64,000 bases of DNA, taken from contig JACCGJ010010635.1 of assembly GCA_013407085.1 (NCBI GenBank), positions 51,781-115,780 of the forward strand. Direction: 5' to 3'. Shown in pieces: positions 24,301 through 36,300 of this stretch. This DNA is from Atriophallophorus winterbourni (lineage: Eukaryota; Platyhelminthes; Trematoda; Plagiorchiida; Microphallidae). A model generated the notes under the pieces. That model saw only the letters and a list, made by a program, of their open reading frames with translations. It made no database searches and was not told the origin of the DNA. A program made the translations under genes and the position numbers. How positions within the stretch are numbered: position 1 is the stretch's first letter; every line of letters begins with the position of its first letter.

Positions 24301-27300
24301 GTTCGGCATACTGACTTCTGGTGCGGGTGATGTTTGACCTAGAAAAATGTGGCGATCAATCGGCACATACTACGTGCTCATTACGATCGTCGATGCACTT
24401 TGGGAGTAAAAATAAGCATATTAGAGGGTTTGTTGAATGCATCGGAACGACATCATTTCGAAGAAAACGGTGGTCACAAGTTGTTTTCGGTTGGTGAAGA
24501 TCCCATAGTATAGAATCAGATTAAACCTCAAACATCGAATGAGTATTCAGCCATCAGTGAACACAAAAAAGTGAGATATGGAAATTTTTTCCGATGGCAT
24601 GAGAATACCGTGGATTGTTGGGACGCCCGGTAATTGGTACATTGTTGATGTGTAATTATGAAATCAAATGTGGGTTATGAATAAAATTTCCATTTTGTGA
24701 ATGAAGAATTTGAGGTTTTCAGAAACTATATTACAGCACAAATTAGGCAAGTAGCAAAAATCCCGATTGTTTTAAACGCAGATTCCCAAAAATGCGAGAC
24801 AATTTTATTCTGCTTCTTTATCTAAATTGATAGCTTGAAGGAAATAGTAAAAAACATACAAGCTTGTGGTATATTATTTTTATCAGATTGTTGAGTTCAC
24901 TTAGTATGCTCAGGGCTTTTTGCCGTTAGGTAAGATGACATCATCAGAAATTTTCTTTACTTGACGAGACCAAGTGTTAGCGGATCAGGGTAGCAATTCA
25001 AGATACCCGGGACTTTCTATGTACCGAAATAGACGATCAGAAATCGAACGTTTCTGACGTATTCGGTTGCCTGATCAAACTAAAATTCGGTACCAAGCAT
25101 GCTCATTGGCAAACACTTGTTTTAATGGCATTCTGGAAGATAAAATACGATGTGTGACCAGCCGCTCTTGAAAAGAATTGATAATGGACGCCATAGGCTA
25201 CCTCAACTTCACTAACGAGATGACTACAAACTTCTGAGTCCGTTTCCAGAGCTGATTGAACGAACTTCGCTACAAAATGTTGTTCATGGTGTAACGTGGC
25301 ACACTGAACTTGATAGATCTCGTGTTTACTTCCGAACCAATCAGTTACGACGTAATCCTCGGTCAACGTGGCCATGCAATGCATATTTCCTATAAAAAGT
25401 GCGTGTCAATCGAATTAGCGGGCAGCCAATGATTTTAAACAAATTTTGTCTAAGAATATACAGGATTTGCAGCCAACGGAATCGAATATATTTGCAAGTC
25501 AGGTTCACATCGATCACCCAAGCTTACTTAAACTGGGTTCTGAATATTCCATTCTTTCCCAGCGGGGTACTGCTCGTATTGTCTGCTTTCAGACACAAGA
25601 AACAGCCAATTTCGAAAATGAGGGTTTGGCTAATTTGTGAAGCATCCCATATACCTTCCGTTAGGTTACAATTTTAAGTAAACAAATTACTCAATCAACA
25701 CCTAAAGCTGGATAAATAGTAGCAAAACCGATGCTATTGTTGTTGTTGGTGGTGGTGGTGATCTCTTCAGTCGATGTCGACCATGGATGTACATCACAAT
25801 CGCATGAATTTTACTGTTCCACAGCTTTTTGAATGACTAAACAGTCCGATTCGGGATGTACCATCTCTCCCGCAGCGCTTGCAACGATAGTCAGAACTCG
25901 GTTGTAGGGCGTCCGTTGCACGCCGGCGGCATGATCTATTGTACAAAATTATAAAAGACAGTAACAAAATTAAGTCCAGTTTTGCTCGGTGAAACGAATT
26001 CGGAACCGACAAATTCTGCTCAGGCACAGGGGTCGCGATTGATCGCAATATATTACACGAAAGCTCTGTCTATAAACGTCAGGTTCGGGATAAACTGCCT
26101 CAATTGATTACGACAAAATCAACTATAGCAACTGGCACTAGGCCAGCCATATGCAATGCATGCCACAAAGAGTATCTGTTGGCCTATTTTGAATTATCCG
26201 GTTCATCTGCAGGCGAGTTAACCTGCGCCAAAATGTTTAACAGAATTCCCTTAGTACGACGTGCATTCTACTTTGCGTGATGGTAACTGAAGGTAATTCA
26301 AGGTTTGGCGTGGTATACAAAGCAACAAGCTTAACAATAACCATAGGTTGGTAGAAATTAAAAAATGTACGTGTATAAAAACAAGAAATGCAGTTAGATT
26401 AGGCAGTATATAAGTATATGGGAAACGAATAATTCAACAAAACTTTGTCTAATTTTGTTCTAAATTCATGCAGCTAGTGGAGTGAGCATCGATAAAAGGT
26501 AAACGGTTCCAAGTAACATAGCCATGGACGGAATAGAAATACCTTCTACATTGGTAACACCAGCATATTTGTATGGGTCCGATAATTTATCGTATCGTGG
26601 ATGAATCCTGTAAGGGATGGTTTTGGATAACAAAAATTATTAAAGTAGGATAAGTTCTTCTCTGATTCGTCGATAGGGAAAGTAGAACAGATTCAAGTGA
26701 GCTATCCTCTCTATATAGGCTTGTTTCTAATGATGAGAACTAGTTTTGTTGAGCGGTGATAGATTCAGTGCATGAGTTATACATCCTCATTGAGCCACGA
26801 AGACCATGAATGCACACCGTATTCCATGACTAGTCTCAAGTATGTATTCATGATCTATTGGAGCTTTTTAAACTGGACCATATCCATATACCAAATCTTT
26901 TTACGACAATTTTCAAGGACATGTGAACCCATATGTTATTTAAACTCTGCTCGATTCCCCAAGTTCATGAACCTGCATTTGTTGAAGTTCAACGGCAATT
27001 TATTTTTCCACGACCAATTGTGAAGCGTATCCAGATCTTTTGTAAAAACGGACAGTCTTTTGGGCTAGGGATGCAAATCCATATCTTTATGTCGTCCGCA
27101 AATAACGAAATGTTACATCGAACAATTGCCGGTACAAATGTAGAACTCACTTCAATTGAATTCTTGACATGTGACATTAGCCATACCAAAGACTCAAGTG
27201 GGTTGCTGGTTTCTGGTTGGAAGTTGATTGCGTTTCAAAGAGTATCACTCAAATCCAGAATGTTGATCCGTCTAACTTTTTTTACGGTCATTATTATTTT

Positions 27301-30300
27301 GTACACCTTTAAACAGATAGTCAATGTGAATGACGAAGTGATCATTTAGTCAGGGTAATTAGGCTCAGACATCGAACATACTCAACACATGGCAGATTGC
27401 GAACAAAGCTAGATATAGACTTCGTGAGACCTCAGTGCCAATGTTTATGATCAGAAAACTTAATAATTTATGCGACACAGTATATTCGGGATCTTTACAC
27501 CTTCAGTTTGTAAGCCTTATTTCATACTGCCAAACATTTAGACAGACAAGTTGGAATGTAACATCTACGATGTCAGCAGTCCAAGTATTTTGATGCTTTA
27601 CCTTAAAGCATAAACATAAACAAGTGTTTTGGGTTGTTCAGGTTTCACATTTGAACCCGCTGAACGCTCCAGTCACAAAAGTTAAGCTATTGTAAATATA
27701 CATATATGGCTGATTTGTCAAAGATATTTTCATCCCAATGAAAAATCTCTATTTGAATACCGAATGCATAAATGTAATTTGTATTTACACCCTATTTGGG
27801 ATTGAACAATCACAATTGCCTAGTCACCGAACATCTTCATTTTAAAAAAAATTGTTTACGGGTCTCCCTCTTTCTAATTGCAGGAAAAAATCAAACTGTT
27901 GGAATTACAAAATATCTACAGTCAGCGCATACCGAAGAAAATCGCAGTTCAAGTCCCATCCACAGACTATATCGATCCAGCAACAAACAAAATTCGTAAA
28001 AGTGCCGTTTCAGACAAACCACCCGCCCAAATGGCAACGGATCGCTTGAAGCAGGCTGCAGAAACTGCCGTTAGTGAGCGTTCGGAAGCCTTAAAATCCA
28101 TGGAACCGGTCTCGCGAGAAGTAGCTGAAGGTGAATCAATGAAAGCAAGTTTTGGAGAACAGATTTCATCGGAAAGGGAGCTCGCGGAGCTTGATGAGAA
28201 TATTACATTGGTGAGTTTATCGTTTAATAGATTCAGACATGGAAATTAAGCTCAAAATCGTGAGTAATGAAACGGAACGAATTATCTCCATTTGACAGAG
28301 AAGATTAAACGGCAGGATGCGAGTGCGGGAACATAAACGGTTCCACGACAGTTGCTCCTTGACAATTGCTCCCCGACAATTACTCCGCGACAATAGCTCC
28401 TTGACAATAGCTCCTTGGTATATTTGCTCCTTGCCCTATTGCTCCTTGACCAATTGCTCCATGACTTTTAGATCACGATCAGATTGGTTAACATTTCGAC
28501 GAAAATAATTCATACAAGTGAAGACAAGTATTTTTTCTTCTTTGAACATTTTAATAAAAATTGATTAAAATACTATAGATCACTGTAATAACAATAACAA
28601 TAACTAAGCCATGTGTTTTCCAGTGTTTTTCACAAAATCCTGGTCTCATGTCTGATAACTGCACACAAAAATATCACTGTTATAAAACATCTTCCAAACT
28701 ACTGTCTTGATTGTCTTCTCATTCTTCTTCTGCAACAGAAGCCTACAAATTGTAGCAAAAGGCAATGCTCTTCAGTACACTCACGGTGTCCCGACCCTGC
28801 TGACCTTCAACAACTCTTTTAATTCTTTCCGCCAGTTTGATGTGTTTCTTCCTTTTTGGTGGTGGGGGCTGACCACTCAACAGCTGGGTTATTGTGTTTT
28901 TGTTTAACATCTGTTCTTTTTTGATGCTGTCAATGAATCTGAACACATGAGGGAAGAATGCTCCCACAAGAGACTGCATTCTGTTGTGCCAGGCCTCGAT
29001 ACTGTTGTTGGTTCGTGGCATGTCTGACATGGTGCGTTCGTACTGGTTCCACAGTTCGATGGGAAACATGGTGGCATGGCGTTCAGCTCCTTGCCGTCTT
29101 GGTGGCCTCCTGATCCAGGTGTCTTCAAAATAGTCAACAAATGCCTCGCCTCCCTTCTCTGCCATGCATGTGACGAAACTTTGATTTTCTGTCAGAGTTT
29201 CAATTGCCCCAACAACTTGGTCACGGGGAAGAAATGCAAGCGCTGGAAGACACCAAATCCAACATCCTCTTCAGCATGAGTGGTCGCTAATCCAAGTTGC
29301 TGACACTTCCTCCAGCAGCACTGACCCAGATGAAAGAAGCAGCCTGTCACTACAACGCCAGGAACCTCCTGTTCAAAAGCACGGATGGCAGCATTTTCAA
29401 AGTCACATATCAAGGTCGTCGGTGCAAGGTTTGGCTGGAGCTCTCTGAGAGCCTGTTTAAAAAAAGAAAGAAAAAAAGATAAAAGCATAAAAATGCATAT
29501 GTGTCAGTAAGGGGTTGAAAATGTCATGAAAATATTGAAAATGATGAAAATAACCCTAACGCTTATCATGGTGAATAAGATAATGGTATTGTGTACCTGT
29601 AGAACCCCAAGATATACTGCCGTTGTTTTTCCAGGTTGCAGTGCATACACCACCGGCATCATGAGTCCTTGGCAGCAACAGTGTATTGTGTACAATTGAT
29701 GGAATAAGCTGGGCGCCACTTTAAATGTTCCATCGGCAAACCAGTGTTGACTTTCAGACAATAAAATCAGATTTTCGTGGGTTGAGAAAATCAGAATGCG
29801 CTGAGAGCCAGGTCCAGAGTCGCGCAGAAGAAAGAGCTCTCCATCATCAAAGGTCTTGTAGTCATCAGGAATATTCAGATCTTTCAGACCCGACCATTGC
29901 GTTTTCGCGTTCTTTGTATTTGTCTCCTAAGTGCCTGTTCTGTTGGCAAAGAAGCTCAGAAACGCCTGTGCACTGACTGGCAATGATCATCATTGTGGTT
30001 TCTTCTGTTGTAGACGCTTGTCTTTTGATTGAATCAACTACCTTCAGAACATTCTGGCGACACGCGTCGGGGGCATGGTTGTGCTCTGATGACTTCAAGA
30101 CTGTATTTACACGGAGATGGAGTCGCCCGACACAGTGGTCTTTTCGCTTTCGTTCACACACATAAAAATCAACAGTGGGGTACTCTTGCTGGTTTCCTTT
30201 TTGTTGTACACGAAACGTTCGTAGCAAGCCTTAGGTTTGCTTTTTTCAGACAAATACCAAGTAACCTGTCTGTCCATTTTGAAAGGTAGCCTTCAACTGA

Positions 30301-33300
30301 ACTATTTAACTATTTATGACAATCAAACAAGTAAACAAGGGAATTGAGTTCAAGCTCAAACCAGCAAGAGTGACCCCACTGTTGATTTTTATGTGTGTGA
30401 ACGAAAGCGAAAGACCACTGTTCCGGGCGACTCCATCTCCGTGGAACTGAGTTCAAGTGAACTCAGTTCACTTGTACAAGGAGCAAATGTCCAAGGAGAA
30501 ACTGTCCGAGGAGTAATTTGTCAAGGAGCAATTGTCAGAGGAGCAATTGTCAAGGAGCAACTGTCGGGGAGCAATTGTCAAGGAGCAACTGTCGGTACCC
30601 CAACATTAAACAACTACAAAGTGCTCGTTAAATTTTTATCTTTTGAATACACAGTTAAGAAAGATTTCGCATTCGTGTGTTTTGCTAAACGATGTTCACA
30701 ATGTATCAAAGTCAACCAACAATAATTAGTTAGCACAGCATCCATGGAAATATAGTAAACTACTTTTACACATATGCCTGTGTTATTCAGATTGGCAGAT
30801 GCGTTAGTTGTGTGGACAATTCAGAAATGGGTTTTGACTCAGCCGTTTAAATTACTGTTAACTGAACCGTGCTCGCATCCCTACACATATACACCTGGAA
30901 ACGAGTTGCTAAATGTTTGACGTTAGCCGGTGGTGACAGACGGATACGTTTCAGGGAACCTGGTATATCATTTTTCACTATTTCAAGGGCAAGCGAATTG
31001 AATGTGACTGACTTTAGCCGATGAGAAGATAAGTTTTCTTGCTGGCTAACTTCAGTTGATTTAAATACGCCAAACAATAGTTTAATCTATGAATCAATGT
31101 TAATAACATTATTACAATTAGCACCAATCCATCACATTGGCATCCTTCAGAGCCGATCCTCACACAGATTGGTAGTATTAAACTACAGACAAACTTTCAA
31201 AGCTAACCAGCATAACTGTTTCCTTGTTTTATATCGACATTGTCAATTCACTGCCTTGATTGATTGAACATCAAACCTTGAAAGTTTTACACTGCTTAAT
31301 CAGGTTTATAGCAAAGGCGATCACTCTCTGTCTTATTTAACGATAATGAGAATCTTGGATCATATATATTCTGTTACTTCGTGACTACGGTAAAGATAAA
31401 TCAGACAGATCCGAGGTGTCTCGTATTGACAAACAAATCAATGGACCACGTATCGTGAATATATAAGAAAAAATCCAGAGTCAGCCTTCTAACGTTTCCA
31501 TGACATTTTGAAGGACATTCCAAACATGGAGAAAAGGCGATCGGATGAAACACTTGAACAAACGTACACTTCCCTCGACATCTCCAATTTACAGTCTGAA
31601 TCGACAGAACATCCATTGGCTACAGACGTATCTGTTGCTGAAAAGGTGAGTGGGTTCGCGAAGCATAATATATTGAGTTTACTTCTACCTGTCCATCACA
31701 TCTTGACAAACGTAAAATACACAGGAAAGTTTTTTATGCAGCTATTTGTTTAGCTGGCCATCGTCGGCTGCCAAACACTAAATGGGCCATTTAGAGTCCT
31801 CAGTTCATTTCTTCCGTCCTACAAAAATTTCAACAAAACTTCAAGTAATAGGTCGGAAGACTATCATACTAAGATTCAGGTTTCGCGAAAGCGGTAGAAA
31901 ACATCATTTTGTGTTCGCGCATGTTACACTAACGAAACGATATACATGGATGTATATCAGCAACGATCTGAATGTGCCAAATGATTATAATCTGTGTGTT
32001 TACACCTACACGGCTGACATAGTTTAGATGCAACATACTTATAAAGATTCATATAAAATAAGATTAGTGCTTGGAGGCCACTGTTGGTTTAGGTTGATAC
32101 GACAAAACCTATTCAATCACAAGTGCAAAAACACATGTAGATGTGATCAAACCCATGGTCATCCACCACACACAACCCACGATCGACTTCGTGCTGTTTG
32201 CACTCATCAGTCAGGGACAATATGATCAGTGTCTACGTGCCTTGAAACAGTGGAGGAATTGTAAACAAGTTGTGCTTGTATGCCACTGTTGGATAAAGCT
32301 GGTACGACTAACCTGTTCAATCACATTTGTCCAAACACATGTTTAATGGGGTTAAACCCATAACCATGAACCAAAATATTCATTTGCATGCATTTCCATC
32401 ACACACCCCACGACTGGTTTCGTGCTGTTTGCACTCATCAGTCAGGGACAATATGATCAGTGTCTACGTGCCTTGAAACAGTGGAGGAATCGTAAACAAG
32501 GAACGAAAGCGGTCATGGAGTGTGTGTGTGTGGTGTATTAGGAACCAAATGAGAATGCTTGTTCATGACCATGGGTTGAACATTATCTACATGTGTTGAA
32601 GCACGTGGTTGAACAAGATGGCCGTACCAACCTTACCCAACAATGTCATACGATCACAAATCTTATTTTTCATTCTTCCACTGCATCAAGTTATAGGGAT
32701 CCTGATCTTAATATCCTACCTGATGAGTGCAAACAGCACGAACAGGTCGTAGGTTGGGTGATGGAAACGCATGCGAATGAGGATGTTTAAAATATCCTGG
32801 GATTGTTTTGATGTATATCGCGTCAATTTCATTACATATATTCATTCGTTCCTTATAATTCTGTCTTCTTTTTCAGGAATCACCAAGTGAGTTCATATGA
32901 GAAATTTCAATCATTTCTAATGAGTTGAGCCATTAAAAATCTAAACTTGTTTATATGCAGTGTGTAAAAGCTGTGTACAAAGATAGCCGATAAATGATAA
33001 ATTGGCACATATCAATCACATATAAGTGGCGCTTTTATGATAACCACTTACGGTTCTCACAATGATAATTGTAGGCACACCTAGTGTATCTTCGTCAGAT
33101 GAAGACAAACGATATGATTTTATTGAGATCAAAAGTGCCGGGGATGTGACCGAAATAATGCATTGCTTATTTTAAAGCGTCTCGACGCTTCGTAAGTAAT
33201 CGCATTTTGATAATATATTGGAACACCGTGAATCGTTATACGAACCCCATTTAATATTGGCTTTTGTTAATGTAATGGAAAATGTTCGTGATCGATTTGG

Positions 33301-36300
33301 GAATCATAATCATGAAAAGGAAGTAAGTTTGTAATGAATCGATGAGAGCAGTTTATTAGTAACGTCAGTCCAAGCATGTCAGTACGAGCAGAGATCAAGC
33401 TCAAATTTCATTCACCTGACCAATCATAAGCTGGCTAAGAACTGCACAAGCTATGGCGGGTGCTTCGCACGTTAAGATAGACAGGCGCGATCAATATCAA
33501 CTGACGCACCACCACCCGTATGACCCCTTAATTATTTTGGTCTTAGCAGGTGTGAATGACGTCTGCTGACATATTAGCTCGATTGCGTAATCGGTGCACA
33601 CACAAGGGTCACACACGTTAATCTTTATCCGCTGCAGAACCGGACGCCGGATTGTGGAGATATCAGCCCCATCCACCTTATTGACCGCATTCTTACCAGC
33701 CTTTCTTATCTTAAACGCCTCAGCGTGAAGTTATACCATTTATGGTATTATAACTTCTACGTTATCAAGACCGACAGTGTGCTATTATTTTAATATTACA
33801 AGGCTCACGGAAATCTATTCGACCGTCTCTACCTGATGGCGGCAAACAGTGAAACTGGATGTGAAATGTTAGAGCTGGAGATGTGAACATACGTCATTAT
33901 ACATTTGTTGACCGTGAATCACTCGGTGATTTGCACAAAATAAATTGTAAAACGGCTACAAGGTTAAACGTAGCTTAACTCTTCGCCCTTGTTTAAATGT
34001 TCAATGGTTCTACGCTTGCTACTTCCAACAAAAGGGAAATCGCTGGTGAAGTGAACGTGTCGGTGGTGAGCTGAATAATACATTGCGTGATTGCACACAC
34101 TCCACGCACAAAACCCATGTGAATTAAATTCATCCGCTTGAGCATCAATAATATCCACACATTGCTCGCGTCATTTGATATCGATTGAAGAGGAGTGTCA
34201 CCCTTTCTCAATGATAATATTGTCAAAAGACGTTTTGAAACCCCGCCATTAGAAAAAAGGCAATATTTCATTTGATTCGTGCTGCAGGATACGGGTTTTG
34301 AAGTAACGAATAGAACTGAGCAAACTCCTTCAAAAGATACATTTCATGCAACTTAAGTCCTATTTAAACAATTAGCTTTCGGTCATTGGAATAAATGTAC
34401 TGCATAGACGCATATCATCACGCTTTAAAATGGTCAAGTGAATGATTGCACGTGGGGATGTGCATTCTCAAATCGATTGGTCTACTCTCCCATGCCTACA
34501 TAAACTCTTCCGGTATTGCAATCGAAAAGCAGACCTCCTTGTGACAGTTTGAATGTCTCACTCTTGCAGAGGTGAGAAACAAGTTATTCTTACGTACGGT
34601 ACGATTAACTTATTAGTGGATCGTTCGTTTTGCTATCATATCGACCAGTGAACTTGAAACACTTAATTCTAAATGCAATGAGCTTAAGAATACTTAGAAA
34701 TACGAGGTATTTGGAGCAAAAACTACATTTTTTTCAAGAAATAAACGGGGACAGTCACATACCGCATAGTTAATCGTGTATTCTTTTAACTTTGAAGAGA
34801 AAACCCTTATTACTGCCGAATGCATGATTTCTTAGGGAAATATGTTCCAAGAAAACCAATTCTTACAAGGAATATGTAGTGGAGAACGTGGAAGGCTTAA
34901 ATCCTCTGATGGTGTGTATGTTCGAGTAAGGTCGTTGGGAGTTAATAAATTTTTTAGGGGATGATTTCCGGTGTGCATTATTTTAAATGTATCTATCGTC
35001 AGATAATGTTATACAGTTTTAGGTTTGGTATTTGCTCTTTGGAAGAAGAATTTTCGTAACATAAGACCAACTTGGTCGCACAATGATCATTCCTGTCAAG
35101 CAATTCGATGTCCTTCCTTAGCCATAGTGCCAAGGCTTGGATTGAATATTCCATAATAGGATGCACTTTTATAAAGTATCCAGGATAAGGTTTTGTGCGT
35201 GAAACTCCTAAATATCCTGTTTAGTAGACCCAAGAATGTGAGCCTAATTTATTATATAATGGGTGTCAATGATGTTCCAAATTGAGCTTACGCGACACCC
35301 AGACACCTAGATCTTTTTTATTGTAGTCCAGACGAGATCTTGCGTACCAAACTGATACCCGTGGCGCAGAGATTTTGCCAAGCGATAGCATTTTACATTT
35401 TGCAGGATTAAAGAGCAACGCATTTGTTTCGGACAAACGGCTTAGGGTGCACCGACTCCGCTAGTAGACCTAACATTGTTTCAATAAATTTAATATCATC
35501 GGCAACTAGTATCACATTACATTCGATGTTTTCCACTACATCATTCATAATCACAAATGAAAGAATAAGTCCGTGTACCTAGCCTTGTTGGAAATCCACT
35601 TGTAAAGTCTATTTTTCTGCAGAGGAGCGCTGTCAACCCAAACATGTGTTGAGCGTGTTCATCAGTAAGATAGTCTTTTATCCAATTTAGCAACATTTCC
35701 GTTATTTCATGAAATTTAAGTTTTTAGATTAAAAGATCATTGTTGTTGACGAGATCAAAAACTTCAGAAATATGGACCCAGCAAGCGAATGGCGGGGATC
35801 TGATTTGAGACACATGGATTTCCGTCATAGAAGAAGTACGCTTAATTCGTTTGATATGATCTACTTTCAATCACCGCATTAGCCACTTTTTCACGAATAT
35901 CGATGAAAATGATGATGGTATTTAGTTTATTTACTCCTTCACAAAATTGTTTCCCTAACAGCGAACGAACCCTCGAACGAAGAGAAAATAGAGTGAGTTC
36001 ATTATCAAGGCAGTCTAATCTGTCAAGATTTAGTATTTAAACTTTCATTGAAGATGCTTCAATTTAATTCCACTAATAACGCCGTGCACGATTGTATTTT
36101 GAGGATATTTTGCCCAAAGCTGGCTGTGAATCTGACCTGTATAAGATAGATATTTGTTAGTTGCCATATTAAGTTAGAGGAACATTGCGAAGACCCAACA
36201 CAAGATTTAAGATTTATGTTGAAAAAACGCAAATAGCTGTACAAGATCATAGTATACACGTATAAAATTTAAACAAATTGTTACTTTAATGTGTTCGTCC

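Larger units (their letters stand above)
28339..30601 (-). mobile_element. Mutator-like (MULE) DNA transposon with FLYWCH finger and intron
   Basis: Bounded by inverted ends made of ~8 tandem copies of a 14-17 bp unit (GACAATTGCTCCTT): left 28345-28470, right 30474-30600. Between them a minus-strand transposase reads: FLYWCH-type zinc finger (VCERKRKDHCVGRLH, SSEHNHAPD), a linker, the MULE transposase core (WFADGTFKVAPSLFHQLYTI, CDFENAAIRAFEQEVPG, GCFFHLGQCCWRK), and a C-terminal part (MPRTNNSIEAWHNRMQSLVG). The coding part is interrupted by a 144-bp GT..AG intron (29453-29596). Frame slips at about 29885 and 29230 (C-run) and one in the finger inactivate it. It sits in LCA5 intron 5 against the host gene direction. 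Confidence 0.85.
32060..32510 (-). repeat. Hammerhead-type ~230-bp tandem repeat, two units, well kept
   Basis: Two direct units whose cores start 231 bp apart (32187 and 32418). The flank GTCAGGGACAATATGATCAG..GAAACAGTGGAGGAAT is almost identical in both. This is the youngest-looking pair in the window. LCA5 intron 6. Confidence 0.75.

Noticed and set aside
30474..30600. Regular short repeats resembling a CRISPR array
   Set aside because: Units are 14-17 bp, without spacers, and mirrored at 28345-28470. They are the terminal repeats of a MULE in a eukaryotic intron.
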